NCBI GenBank assembly: GCA_964566145.1
Contig: CAZMHN010000002.1
Span: 1 to 64,000, forward strand
DNA length: 64,000 bases
Source of the DNA: CAZMHN01 sp964566145
Lineage (GTDB): Bacteria > Patescibacteriota > Patescibacteriia > Veblenbacterales > UBA10138
Direction of reading: 5' to 3'
The number at the start of each line of letters is the position of its first letter. The first letter of the stretch is position 1. The translations under genes were made by a program, and so were the position numbers. Positions 8,909 through 17,048 of the stretch are shown one piece after another. Under the pieces are notes generated by a model. The model did no database searches. It worked only from the letters and a program-made list of their open reading frames with translations, and was not told the DNA's origin.

Positions 8909-9577
8909 ATGCCAGTACCACAAAGGTCAGTATCAGAAGTCCCGAAGCGCCGGTCGCGCATCAACAGCACGCCGATATTCGTACCTGCCATAGGCGTGGC
9001 GGTCGCGGTGTTCCTCTTGGGGTGGTTCTTCCTCCTGCGGCCCCAATGGCAGAAGTATCGCTCCTTGCCCGACCCCGCGACCTACGCCGCAGCCAAACTC
9101 TCGGTCAACGAGCAGATAGCCACTCTCAGCGAACTCAAGGCCGAATACGGCAAGCTGACCGCCACTGATTTCACCAGGCTCGATCTGTTTCTGCCCAAGG
9201 GCAAGGACATTCCTAACCTATTGGCCCAGCTTGAGGGGCTGGCCGAGTTCACTGGCTTTGAGATTGAATCGTTGGGGCTGGCTGACGCGCCCCAAGACGC
9301 TCAGGAGAGCAGGGTCGTCCGTGATAGCCAAGGTGAAGTGGTCGGGGTAAATCTGGGCGAACAGGGAGCCGCCTCCGGCCCGGAATTGAAAGAGCTTCAG
9401 CTTACCCTTACGCTCGGGCCGGGCACGTACGAACAGCTGAAGAAGTTCATCGCCGCCACAGAAGAGAGCTTGCGCGCTATGACCCTGACCTCGCTCACAT
9501 TCACCAGTAAATCCAGTCAGCAGAGCGTCGGATTTACAGGTTTCAACCTGAATCTTAAGAGTCCGTACCTACGGTAA
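8909..9577 (+). CDS. pilO: PilO-like pilus assembly protein
   Basis: 222 residues. A basic N-terminus (VPKRRSRINS) precedes one transmembrane helix (PIFVPAIGVAVAVFLLGWFF, residues about 23-42). A coiled-coil region and a ferredoxin-like periplasmic domain follow (ELKELQLTLTLGPGTYEQLKKFI). PilO dimerises with PilN and supports the pilus machine. Its order after pilM and pilN, with only 11 bases between, supports the assignment even though sequence identity in this family is low. Confidence 0.85.
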   Translation: MPVPQRSVSEVPKRRSRINSTPIFVPAIGVAVAVFLLGWFFLLRPQWQKYRSLPDPATYAAAKLSVNEQIATLSELKAEYGKLTATDFTRLDLFLPKGKDIPNLLAQLEGLAEFTGFEIESLGLADAPQDAQESRVVRDSQGEVVGVNLGEQGAASGPELKELQLTLTLGPGTYEQLKKFIAATEESLRAMTLTSLTFTSKSSQQSVGFTGFNLNLKSPYLR

Positions 9578-9590
9578 CAGTCTAGAAGGT

Positions 9591-9902
9591 ATGTTGGCAC
9601 GCAAAAGATTGAGCTCCAAACGCGTATTGGTCCTGAGTGGTGCCTTGGCGGTGGTTTGGGGTATAATAGGAGTGGTCGTGTACCGTTCGTTCCTAGCCAA
9701 ACCAACACCAGCAGTCACGCCTATAGTGCCGGTTCAGACCGTGCCGGAAATACCAGGCGTATCAATGCCCGTGCCGACAGAGGGTTTCGATCGTTCCATA
9801 CTGCAGGACCCGCGGCTGATAAACCTGAAGGTGTTCGGCGAAGTGCCGCTTGAAGTGCGGGTACGCGGCAACAGCAATCCTTTTGAAACTTACGAACCGT
9901 AG
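9591..9902 (+). CDS. Small single-pass membrane protein in the PilP position
   Basis: 103 residues: a basic N-terminus, one transmembrane segment (VLVLSGALAVVWGIIGVVVY, residues about 12-31), a Pro-rich stretch (PIVPVQTVPEIPGVSMPVP), and a short C-terminal segment ending NSNPFETYEP. In other pilus operons pilP/pilQ follow pilO, but this is not recognisably PilP and lacks its beta domain; with no secretin nearby, a PilP-like tether to an outer-membrane pore is not expected. It is probably an accessory part of the platform, inferred only from the operon. Confidence 0.7.
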   Translation: MLARKRLSSKRVLVLSGALAVVWGIIGVVVYRSFLAKPTPAVTPIVPVQTVPEIPGVSMPVPTEGFDRSILQDPRLINLKVFGEVPLEVRVRGNSNPFETYEP

Positions 9903-9942
9903 GGAGAACGCTAACCTACACTAAGCATTAAGCAATATCACT

Positions 9943-10440
9943 ATGCCTAACGTTCAGCAAGCCAGGCGGAAATCAGGATTCACCCTGATTGAGCTCCTGG
10001 TGGTCATCTCCATCATCGGTCTGCTCTCAACGCTCGCCGTGGTGGCCCTTAACAACGCCCGTATCAAGTCCAGGGATGCGAAACGCGTGGCGGACGCTCA
10101 GCAGCTCATGACTGCCATGGCGCTCTACTTCGATACGTACAATACCTATGACTTCCCGGCCGGCGCCACTAACAACTGCGGTAACGCAGCCCTAGCCGTG
10201 AACGTTTGCACGGGCACCGGCAACTTGGGTCTGGCTGACTTTATGGGCGGGATAGGCACCATCTCGGATCCGCTTTCGACCAGCACGCTGTGTACCGGAG
10301 CGAACGCTGCGCCCTGCCTGCCAGCGTTCACCGCCGCCGCCGGAGCCGCCGCCTACACCATCGGATTTGCGACCGAAGGGTCTACCGGCACGCTGACCGC
10401 CGGTGGCCACACCATAACAGAGCGGGGAATCATCGATTAG
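9943..10440 (+). CDS. Type IV pilin (prepilin)
   Basis: 165 residues. A short leader MPNVQQARRKSG is followed by the class III signal FTLIELLVVISIIGLLSTLAVVALN, with Glu at mature position 5. The alpha-1 continuation SRDAKRVADAQQLMTAMALYFD is typical of Patescibacteria pilins. The globular part is short, has cysteines (NNCGN, NVCTG, TLCTG, APCLP) that could form two disulfides, and ends TERGIID. PilD encoded downstream would cleave after Gly. It lies between the platform genes and pilB and is one of three major-type pilins here. Confidence 0.93.
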   Translation: MPNVQQARRKSGFTLIELLVVISIIGLLSTLAVVALNNARIKSRDAKRVADAQQLMTAMALYFDTYNTYDFPAGATNNCGNAALAVNVCTGTGNLGLADFMGGIGTISDPLSTSTLCTGANAAPCLPAFTAAAGAAAYTIGFATEGSTGTLTAGGHTITERGIID

Positions 10441-10481
10441 CTTCAGTCGAATTGTTCGGCGGGTTGGCAGGATAAGCGCCA

Positions 10482-10495
10482 GCTCGCCGGCGAGC
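10482..10495. repeat. Perfect palindrome just upstream of pilB
   Basis: GCTCGCCGGCGAGC, a 14-base perfect palindrome ending 5 bases before the pilB ATG. In RNA it could partly occlude the start; as DNA it could be a protein-binding site. No function is assigned. Confidence 0.5.
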
Positions 10496-10499
10496 GGCT

Positions 10500-12242
10500 A
10501 TGCTGAAGGAAAGGCTCACCCTCCAGCTACAGGACGTATTGGTTTCCAAAAAGCTCCTTGACCCCTTGAGGGTGAAGGAGCTTGAGCGTGCGGCGGCTGA
10601 ATCGGGCAAGAGCTTCGAGGATTACATCACGCAAGAGAATGTCGTGACCCAGGAAGGCGTCGCCCAGGCGAAGGGTCAGCTTTTCGGCATGCCGTATGTG
10701 GATTTGGTCGACAGGGAACTGCCCCGGGAAGTGGTACAGCTCCTGCCGTTCGAATTAGCTGACAACTATCAGGTGGTAATGTTCGAGCGGGCCGGCGATA
10801 CGGTGTCGGTCGCCATGGTGAACCCGGGGAACTTCAAGGCCATTGAGGCCTTGGAGTTCATGGGTCGCGAGCAGGGGTGGAAGCTGAAGTATCACGTAAC
10901 TACGCCGCAGGGACTGCAGAGCGCTTTCAAATACTACGGCAGCCTGTCGAGCGAGGTGAAGGCGGCTTTGAATCTGGCGGGGGAGAAGTTCCAGGAGCTT
11001 CCCGAGTCTCCCACCGCCGAGCTTACCGGCAAGCTTGAGGAGGTGGTGAAGACGGCGCCAGTCGCTAAGATGGTGGCCGTTATCTTCCGGCACGCCGTCG
11101 AGGGCGGCGCGTCCGACATACACATTGAGCCTGCTCAAGACGAGACGCGTGTCAGGTATCGCATCGACGGCATTCTTCACACCTCGATCGTTCTGCCGCG
11201 GTACATCCACGCCGCGGTCATTTCACGCGTCAAGGTGCTGGCGAACCTCAAGATAGACGAAACGCGCGTACCTCAGGACGGACGCATCCGGCTGAACGTG
11301 GCCGGCAAGACCATTGATTTTCGCGTTTCCATAATGCCCCTACTTAACAGCGAGAAGGTGGTGCTCCGCGTGCTTGACAGTTCCGGCGGCCTCAGGAGCT
11401 TTGAAGAGCTCGGGTTCACCGGCAAAACGCTGGAGGTCGTGCTGGGAAGCTTGAAGAAAACCCAGGGCATGTTCCTGGTCACCGGGCCGACCGGTTCCGG
11501 TAAGTCGACCACGCTTTACACTGCTCTCAACATGCTGAATGATGAGGGTTCTAACATTATCACGCTTGAGGATCCGGTCGAGTATTACCTGGAAGGCGTG
11601 AATCAGTCACAGGTGAATCCCGAGGTGGGGCTGACCTTCGCCTCGGGCCTCAGGTCCATTCTCCGGCAGGACCCGGACATCATCATGGTGGGCGAGGTGC
11701 GCGACGTGGAAACCGCCGAGCTGGCCATTCACGCGGCGCTGACCGGGCACATCATGCTCTCAACTTTGCACACTAACGATGCCTTCGGCGCCATCCCGCG
11801 CCTCATAGACATGCGCGTGGAGCCGTTTCTCATCGCTTCCACGCTGAACGTGGTGGTAGGGCAGCGGCTGGTGCGCCGGACGTGCCGATATTGCGCCAAG
11901 GAAGTACAGGTGCCGGCGGAGCTCTTGAAGCAGATGCGCGAGTCGTTCCAAATCCTGCCGCCGGACATAGCCAAGACCGTGCCGAAGGAACCGTGGAAGT
12001 TCATGCGCGGCGAAGGCTGCGCCCGGTGTGATTTCACCGGCTATAAGGGGCGGCTCGTCATCGCTGAGGCCATGGCCAACACGCCGGAACTCCAGCAAAT
12101 CATCGTGTCGGGACTGAATCCGTCGGCCGTCAGGGAGGAATTCAAGCGGCAGGGGATGGTAACCATGCAACAGGACGGGCTCTTGAAAGTGTTGCAGGGA
12201 CATACTACTGTCGAAGAGGTACTGAGCGTGACTAACACATAA
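10500..12242 (+). CDS. pilB: Type IV pilus extension ATPase PilB (GspE family)
   Basis: 580 residues. The N-terminal GspE/MshE-N domain (residues about 1-160) precedes the catalytic core. Walker A GPTGSGKSTT is near residue 329, the Asp box (ITLEDPVEYYLEGVNQSQV) follows, then Walker B (DPDIIMVGEVRD) and the His box (GHIMLSTLHTNDA). The four-Cys zinc site is intact (CRYC near 461 and GCARC near 506). All catalytic residues are present, so this is the working motor that powers pilin polymerisation. A response regulator starts 6 bases downstream and a degenerate PilT-like gene follows. Confidence 0.96.
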   Translation: MLKERLTLQLQDVLVSKKLLDPLRVKELERAAAESGKSFEDYITQENVVTQEGVAQAKGQLFGMPYVDLVDRELPREVVQLLPFELADNYQVVMFERAGDTVSVAMVNPGNFKAIEALEFMGREQGWKLKYHVTTPQGLQSAFKYYGSLSSEVKAALNLAGEKFQELPESPTAELTGKLEEVVKTAPVAKMVAVIFRHAVEGGASDIHIEPAQDETRVRYRIDGILHTSIVLPRYIHAAVISRVKVLANLKIDETRVPQDGRIRLNVAGKTIDFRVSIMPLLNSEKVVLRVLDSSGGLRSFEELGFTGKTLEVVLGSLKKTQGMFLVTGPTGSGKSTTLYTALNMLNDEGSNIITLEDPVEYYLEGVNQSQVNPEVGLTFASGLRSILRQDPDIIMVGEVRDVETAELAIHAALTGHIMLSTLHTNDAFGAIPRLIDMRVEPFLIASTLNVVVGQRLVRRTCRYCAKEVQVPAELLKQMRESFQILPPDIAKTVPKEPWKFMRGEGCARCDFTGYKGRLVIAEAMANTPELQQIIVSGLNPSAVREEFKRQGMVTMQQDGLLKVLQGHTTVEEVLSVTNT

Positions 12243-12248
12243 CTGCTT

Positions 12249-12623
12249 ATGCCGGAAGAGCGCAACATAGTCATAGTCGAGGATGACAGTTTCCTACAGC
12301 GGCTCTACGAACTCAAGTTCGTGGAACAGGGTTTTAGCGTCAAAGCCGCGGTTGACGGAGAAAAGGGCTTGGCGCTCGTCAGGGAGCTATTGCCGCTCGC
12401 GGTGCTGCTTGATTTGGACATTCCGAAGCTCGGGGGGCTGGAAGTGCTCAAGGCCCTAAAGTCGGATGAAGCGACCAAGGGCATCCCCGTTATCATACTG
12501 ACGAATTCAAGCACTCAGGACTCGGTCGAACAGGCACGCAATCTGGGTGCGGCCGATTACCTTATTAAGGCCCACTTTTTGCCGTCGGAGGTGGTGGCCA
12601 AGGTCACCGCCTGCCTGCGCTAA
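12249..12623 (+). CDS. Stand-alone CheY-like response regulator
   Basis: 124 residues, a single receiver domain without an output domain. The acidic pocket (EDD near residues 11-13), the phospho-acceptor in VLLDLDIPKLGG, the Thr in IILTNSS and the Lys in YLIKAHF are all present, so phosphorylation is likely. It is wedged between pilB and the pilT-like gene, 6 bases after pilB, which suggests control of pilus extension in the manner of PilG/PilH. No histidine kinase is encoded in the window. Confidence 0.9.
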   Translation: MPEERNIVIVEDDSFLQRLYELKFVEQGFSVKAAVDGEKGLALVRELLPLAVLLDLDIPKLGGLEVLKALKSDEATKGIPVIILTNSSTQDSVEQARNLGAADYLIKAHFLPSEVVAKVTACLR

Positions 12624-12637
12624 CTTATCATCCGGTA

Positions 12638-13711
12638 ATGTCATCAACAGAAACGGCCATCCTGCAGAACCTGCTCATGAACCTGGCCGGGCAGCAGGTT
12701 TCAGATTTGCACCTGCGGGCCGGGAGCCAGCCGGTCATGCGCCGCGACGGCCAGTTGGAGGTGCTGACACAGGAACAGATAGTGACGCCGGAGTTCTTGG
12801 AGGCGGTTTTGGGATTCCTCCTGACGCCGCAACAGCGCGCGAACATGGAACAGGAACGACAGGTGACGGTCGGGCGGACGTTCGGCAACCGCTTGAGGCT
12901 TCGCATTACCGCGTTCTATCAGAAAGGACTGCCGGAGCTAGCCATACGCTTCGTGCCGGCGAATCTGAAGGGTCTGCGCGAGCTTGGGTTGCCGCCGGTG
13001 TTTGAGAGGCTGGTGGAGGCGGAACGGGGATTGGTGTTGGTGGCCGGGCCGTTCGGTTCAGGCCGGACAACCACCCTGATGGCCATGCTGCAGGCGGTGA
13101 ATCGTTCCCGCGTCCGGCATATTGCGACCGTGGAAGAACCCATCGAATACGTGCTGGTTGGGGAACAGAGCATTGTAGACCAGCGCGAAGTGGGCACGGA
13201 CGTCCTGAGCTGGGACGAGGCCATAGAATCCCTGCCTAATGAGGATGTCGACGTGGTGGCGTTCTCGCGCTTGCCGACGAGCGCCGTGACGTCGGCGGCT
13301 TTGAACCTGGCGCTCGGCGGCAAACTCGTGCTGGCGTGCCTGGAAGCTGATTCGTGCGTCAAAGTGGTGGAACAGCTAATCGGCAGCTTCCTGCCGGACC
13401 AGCAGATGGCGGCCCGGGCCAAGCTGGCTGATTCGCTCCTGGCCGCTTCCGTACAAAAGCTCGTACCCCGCGTCGGCGGCGGGCGCGTGCTCGTGACCGA
13501 GGTGTTGGTGGCCAATCCGGCCGTGAAATCGGTTATACGGGACGGCAAGGACTACCAGCTGCAGAATCTGCTCCTGACCTCTCGGGAGGAAGGCATGGTG
13601 GCGTTCGATCATTCGCTGGCGCAGTTCGTAAAGACCGGCGAGGTGAGGTACGAAGAGGCCCAGGGGTACGCGCTTGATCAGGAAGTTTTCGAATCATTGG
13701 TCCGCCGGTAA
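12638..13711 (+). CDS. PilT-like protein with degenerate ATPase motifs
   Basis: 357 residues that align along the PilT retraction-ATPase fold: N-terminal SDLHLRAGSQPVMRRDG (residues about 21-37), Asp-box remnant HIATVEEPIEYVL, and C-terminal EEGMVAFDHSLAQFVKTGEV. Three key motifs are altered: Walker A is GPFGSGRTTT (Arg for the catalytic Lys, near residue 136), the Walker B region is NEDVDVVAFSRLP without the Glu of VGEMRD, and the His box is GGKLVLACLEADS without both His residues. It is therefore probably a non-catalytic hexamer partner or a regulator of PilB rather than a retraction motor. The ORF is intact and closely spaced, so it is not simply a decayed pseudogene. Confidence 0.85.
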   Translation: MSSTETAILQNLLMNLAGQQVSDLHLRAGSQPVMRRDGQLEVLTQEQIVTPEFLEAVLGFLLTPQQRANMEQERQVTVGRTFGNRLRLRITAFYQKGLPELAIRFVPANLKGLRELGLPPVFERLVEAERGLVLVAGPFGSGRTTTLMAMLQAVNRSRVRHIATVEEPIEYVLVGEQSIVDQREVGTDVLSWDEAIESLPNEDVDVVAFSRLPTSAVTSAALNLALGGKLVLACLEADSCVKVVEQLIGSFLPDQQMAARAKLADSLLAASVQKLVPRVGGGRVLVTEVLVANPAVKSVIRDGKDYQLQNLLLTSREEGMVAFDHSLAQFVKTGEVRYEEAQGYALDQEVFESLVRR

Positions 13712-13718
13712 CGCTCAT

Positions 13719-14927
13719 ATGCCGCTGTACGATTTTCGCGCCAAGGACGCCGTCGGCCATACTACGGAAGGGGCCGTGGAGGCTCCGAGCGAACAGGCGG
13801 CGCTGGATGAGCTGTCGGAACGGGGTCTGACGCCCCTGTACCTTCAGGAGCGCGAGGAGCGCGGCGTGTTCCAGCTGTCCCTCAAGTTTTTCAACCGGGT
13901 CAAGCCCAAGGATCTGGTGGTTTTCTCGCGCCAGCTCGCAGTCATGGTGTCTGCGACCGTGCCTTTGGTGCAGTCCTTGCGCATACTCATGAACCAAACG
14001 CAGAACGACACCTTGAAGATAATCATTTCCGACATCGCCGACGAAGTGGAGGGCGGCGTCAAGCTTTCCGCCGCCTTGGCCAAGTTCTCCGACGTATTCA
14101 GCGACTTCTACATCAACATGGTGCGTTCCGGAGAGACGAGCGGGCGGCTGGACGAGACATTGAACTACCTGGCGGACGAATCTGAGAAGAACTACGACCT
14201 CATGAGCAAGATAAAGGGGGCCATGATCTACCCCGTGTTCATACTCTCAGGCTTGGTGGTGGTCGGATTCATCATGATGGTGTTCGTGGTTCCGAAGCTC
14301 ACCGGCATTCTCAAGGAAACGGGAACCAAGCTCCCACTGGCTACGCGGATTCTCATTGGTACGAGCGATTTCCTGCAGCACTTTTGGTGGCTGGTCATCA
14401 TCTTGCTGATTGGGCTGGTCATCGGGTTGCGCGTGGGAACCAAGCAGGGAGTGGGACGCATCCTTTGGCACCGTTTCCAGCTAAAGGTTCCGGTTTTCGG
14501 CAAGCTGTTCAGGCACATTTACCTGGTGCGTTTCACCAGGTCCCTGGCCTCCCTGCTTATGGGCGGCGTGCCCCTGACCAAGGGACTGGAGGTGGTGTCA
14601 GGCGTGGTGGGCAATGTCATCTACCAGGACCTGATTAACCGGACCATAGCGGAGGTCGAGGAGGGCAATTCCATATCCACCATTTTCGTGGAATCCGACG
14701 CCATGCCAACCATGGTGTCGCAGATGCTCGTGGTCGGCGAGAAGACAGGCCGCCTTGAGGAAATCCTGAACCGTTTGGGCGATTTTTACAGCCGCGAGGC
14801 CGAGAACATGGTCAGAAGCCTGGTCACGCTGATTGAACCGATGATCATGATACTGCTGGGCGTGGCGGTGGGGCTCATGGTTTCCGCCATCATTTTGCCC
14901 ATCTACCAATCCATTGGTAATGTGTAG
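13719..14927 (+). CDS. pilC: Type IV pilus inner-membrane platform protein PilC
   Basis: 402 residues. The ATG at 13719 gives the family start MPLYDFRAKDAVGHTTEG; an ATG 45 bases earlier would lie inside the preceding gene. Two T2SSF domains are visible: the first with LAVMVSATVPLVQSLRIL and the second with FTRSLASLLMGGVPLTKGLEVV. Three hydrophobic segments are seen, near residues 170-190 and 225-243 and at the C-terminus (MIMILLGVAVGLMVSAIILP). PilC couples motor rotation to pilin insertion. It ends the pilM-pilC block; a new promoter drives the next pilin. Confidence 0.95.
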   Translation: MPLYDFRAKDAVGHTTEGAVEAPSEQAALDELSERGLTPLYLQEREERGVFQLSLKFFNRVKPKDLVVFSRQLAVMVSATVPLVQSLRILMNQTQNDTLKIIISDIADEVEGGVKLSAALAKFSDVFSDFYINMVRSGETSGRLDETLNYLADESEKNYDLMSKIKGAMIYPVFILSGLVVVGFIMMVFVVPKLTGILKETGTKLPLATRILIGTSDFLQHFWWLVIILLIGLVIGLRVGTKQGVGRILWHRFQLKVPVFGKLFRHIYLVRFTRSLASLLMGGVPLTKGLEVVSGVVGNVIYQDLINRTIAEVEEGNSISTIFVESDAMPTMVSQMLVVGEKTGRLEEILNRLGDFYSREAENMVRSLVTLIEPMIMILLGVAVGLMVSAIILPIYQSIGNV

Positions 14928-14936
14928 CTTTTTTGG

Positions 14937-14965
14937 TCGACACGAGCCCTCATTTGTGCTATACT
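14937..14965 (+). promoter_or_regulatory. Promoter of the second pilin gene
   Basis: TCGACA (14937-14942), a 17-base spacer and TATACT (14960-14965) with the extended motif TGTGC just before it. It shares the unusual TCGACA -35 box and the spacing of the pilM promoter. The leader is about 110 bases and ends in a strong ribosome site. Confidence 0.65.
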
Positions 14966-15082
14966 AGTCAATGCACGGTTTACAAGCTAAATGTTTATGC
15001 TTCGGACCGGGAGCTTGCGCTGTTCCTTGAACAGGGAATGGCCGGGTCCATGAGGTCCGCCCGCAGAAAGGAGGTGAAACAA

Positions 15083-15559
15083 ATGGTACAACGAAAAGGT
15101 TTTACTCTTATCGAACTCTTGGTGGTCATCGCCATCATCGGCATACTGTCCACCTTGGCGGTCGTAGCTTTGAACAGCGCCCGCGAGAAGTCCAGGGACG
15201 CCAAGCGCGTTTCGGACGTCAAACAGGTGCAGACAGCTCTCGAGCTCTACTTCGGGGACCAGAACGGCTACCCCTCGCTTGGCGTTGCCGCCAACCTGGG
15301 CGCAGGTAACTACCTGTGCTTGGACGAGGACGGTTTCGGCGCCACGTGTGACGCCGGGGGCACCACCTACATGGGACTCGTACCGGCTGCGCCAACACCT
15401 CCAGCAGGTAACGCGTACGCCTACTGCAGTGCGACATCTGCGGCGCCTACGACCTGTGCGGCATCCACAGAGAGCTACATGATCGCCTTTACCCTGGAAG
15501 GGGTGACAGGCGGCTTAGCTGCAGGTGCTCACAACGCTACTCCGGCCGGCATCCAGTAG
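15083..15559 (+). CDS. Type IV pilin (prepilin), probably the major pilin
   Basis: 158 residues starting MVQRKGFTLIELLVVIAIIG; Gly-Phe is the PilD cleavage site and Glu5 is present. ATG 15083 is chosen because it is preceded by AAAGGAGGTGA (15068-15078), by far the best Shine-Dalgarno site on the plus strand, and because it gives a 6-residue leader. The upstream in-frame extension has no pilin features. Its own promoter and strong translation signal suggest high expression. Four cysteines lie in the C-terminal domain (NYLCLDED, ATCDAG, YCSAT, TTCAA). Confidence 0.93.
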   Translation: MVQRKGFTLIELLVVIAIIGILSTLAVVALNSAREKSRDAKRVSDVKQVQTALELYFGDQNGYPSLGVAANLGAGNYLCLDEDGFGATCDAGGTTYMGLVPAAPTPPAGNAYAYCSATSAAPTTCAASTESYMIAFTLEGVTGGLAAGAHNATPAGIQ

Positions 15560-15586
15560 TGATAGGGTTTTCAAGAAGTGCAAGAA

Positions 15587-15625
15587 ACCTACAGACCCCG
15601 GCCTTTGTGGCAGGGGTCTGTAGGT
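15587..15625. repeat. Perfect 13-bp inverted repeat between pilin genes
   Basis: Arms 15587-15599 (ACCTACAGACCCC) and 15613-15625, with a 13-base loop. There is no T-run after it, so it is either a weak or factor-assisted terminator, or an mRNA-stabilising hairpin at the 3' end of the highly expressed pilin transcript. Confidence 0.7.
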
Positions 15626-15668
15626 GAGTGGCCGGGACATTCGATTGGTTGGTTCGGAGCTTTCCTTG

Positions 15669-15677
15669 TGGTACCAT
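15669..15677 (+). promoter_or_regulatory. Extended -10 promoter of the third pilin gene
   Basis: TGGTACCAT: an extended -10 with TACCAT at 15672-15677, 7 bases before the GTG at 15685. A leaderless transcript is predicted. Confidence 0.45.
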
Positions 15678-15684
15678 ACGTAAC

Positions 15685-16209
15685 GTGAACCATCTGCGAT
15701 ACAATACGCGGCGCACCTTGCCCGGCTTTACGCTCATCGAACTCCTGGTGGTCATAGCCATCATCGGCATCTTGTCCACCTTGGCCGTGGTTTCGTTCAC
15801 GACTGCCAGGCGGCGCGCCAGGGACGCCCAACGCATAGCCAACGTGAAACAGATACAGAACGCACTTGAGTTCTATTTCGGGGAGATGAACCAGTACCCG
15901 TACGGGACCATCAACGGCCAGGAGCAGAACGGCAATTTGGGCGTAGCGGAGCGCGCCACTCTGAGTGCCGATAACGGTTTTGCCGCTACTGCCGGAGGCA
16001 AAGTGTTCATGGTCAAAGTGCCGCCCCCGCCGACCCCGCCCCTGACGAGTGAAGAGCCGGATAACGTGTACTCATACGAGGCAACCGATTCTAACTACGT
16101 CATCTCGTTCTTCTTGGAAGACAGGACCGGCAGTTTGCCTCCGGGCGTCAACTGCATAGACCACAACGGCATGTATGCGGCTACCGGCGGAGTGTGTCCT
16201 GATCCGTAG
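15685..16209 (+). CDS. Type IV pilin (prepilin)
   Basis: 174 residues from GTG 15685; the class III signal is PGFTLIELLVVIAIIGILSTLAVVSF with Glu5, followed by RARDAQRIANVKQIQNALEFYFGEMNQYPYG. A Pro-rich surface loop (PPPPTPPLTSEEP) is unusual among the three pilins here. The GTG sits 7 bases after a -10 box, so translation is probably leaderless; an upstream extension (to 15628) would cross that promoter. The transcript ends at the terminator 16238-16263. Confidence 0.88.
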   Translation: MNHLRYNTRRTLPGFTLIELLVVIAIIGILSTLAVVSFTTARRRARDAQRIANVKQIQNALEFYFGEMNQYPYGTINGQEQNGNLGVAERATLSADNGFAATAGGKVFMVKVPPPPTPPLTSEEPDNVYSYEATDSNYVISFFLEDRTGSLPPGVNCIDHNGMYAATGGVCPDP

Positions 16210-16237
16210 TCTGTAGAGGGCCGGCCGTGAGCGCCCC

Positions 16238-16263
16238 AAGGCCCGAAATTCGAGGCCTTTTTG
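16238..16263 (+). terminator. Intrinsic terminator after pilin 3
   Basis: AAGGCC ... GGCCTT stem with an inner CGA/TCG pair, followed by a T-run. It runs directly into the pilD promoter. Confidence 0.8.
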
Positions 16264-16272
16264 TGCTACACT
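16264..16272 (+). promoter_or_regulatory. Extended -10 promoter of pilD
   Basis: TGCTACACT, with the -10 TACACT at 16267-16272, ends 8 bases before the pilD ATG. No good -35 is visible. The transcript is probably leaderless. Confidence 0.55.
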
Positions 16273-16280
16273 GTGGGTAT

Positions 16281-17048
16281 ATGCCGGGTATGTACATCAT
16301 CTTGGCGGCGGTGCTGGGGGCGTGCTTCGGGAGCTTCATCAACGTGGTGGTCCTGCGGCTACCCAAGGGTGAGAGCCTGGGCGGACGCTCGCGTTGTCCG
16401 GCGTGCCACAGCGAGATACGGTGGTACCAGAATATACCGCTGATGTCGTTCATATGGCTTAGGGGCAGGTGCGCTGCGTGTCATGCGGGCATCTCCTGGC
16501 AGTACCCGTTAGTCGAAGGGGCCGGCGCGGCGCTCTTTGCCATGGCATACATAAAGTATGGCGCGGCGGGCGACTGGCTTACCGCCTTCACTTTCGCCGT
16601 GTTCGGGTGTTTCGCGCTGGCCATGTTCGCTACTGACGCGAAGTTCGGAGTGCTGCCTGACCACCTGACCGTTTCCGGCGCGGTGGCCGTGGGAGTCCTG
16701 AACCTGTTCCGTGACGTGTCGTGGGCCGGTCTGGCAATTTCGGCGCTGGGCGCGGCGGGGTTTTTCTGGTTCCAGCGCTTGGTGTCGCGCGGCCGGTGGG
16801 TGGGGGAGGGCGACGTGCGTTTGGGCGCGTGGCTGGGCTTGGGCTTAGGCTGGCCTGGCGTGCTCACGGCGCTGCTCCTGGCTTATGTTGCCGGCGCCCT
16901 GGCCGGACTTGGTCTCATAGCTTCGTCGCGCGCCACCTGGCAGAGCCAAATCCCATTTGGCACGTTCCTGACCGCGGCGGCCGTGGTGGCATTTGTTTGG
17001 GGAGACGAGCTCGCGCAGATGTACGTTCGGTTCATAGGCGGTATATGA
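16281..17048 (+). CDS. pilD: Prepilin peptidase/N-methyltransferase PilD
   Basis: 255-residue polytopic membrane aspartic protease that cleaves prepilins and methylates the new N-terminus. Visible are the N-terminal methylase-type region (GSFINVVVLRLPKGESL), the two CxxC zinc pairs (RCPACHSEIRWYQNIPL and GRCAACHAGIS), and the catalytic Asp motifs: ATDAKFGVLPDHLT (D before x5-PD) and GEGDVRLGAWLG (GxGD). About seven hydrophobic segments follow. Start ATG 16281 fits the leaderless promoter. It overlaps the next gene by ATGA. Confidence 0.95.
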   Translation: MPGMYIILAAVLGACFGSFINVVVLRLPKGESLGGRSRCPACHSEIRWYQNIPLMSFIWLRGRCAACHAGISWQYPLVEGAGAALFAMAYIKYGAAGDWLTAFTFAVFGCFALAMFATDAKFGVLPDHLTVSGAVAVGVLNLFRDVSWAGLAISALGAAGFFWFQRLVSRGRWVGEGDVRLGAWLGLGLGWPGVLTALLLAYVAGALAGLGLIASSRATWQSQIPFGTFLTAAAVVAFVWGDELAQMYVRFIGGI

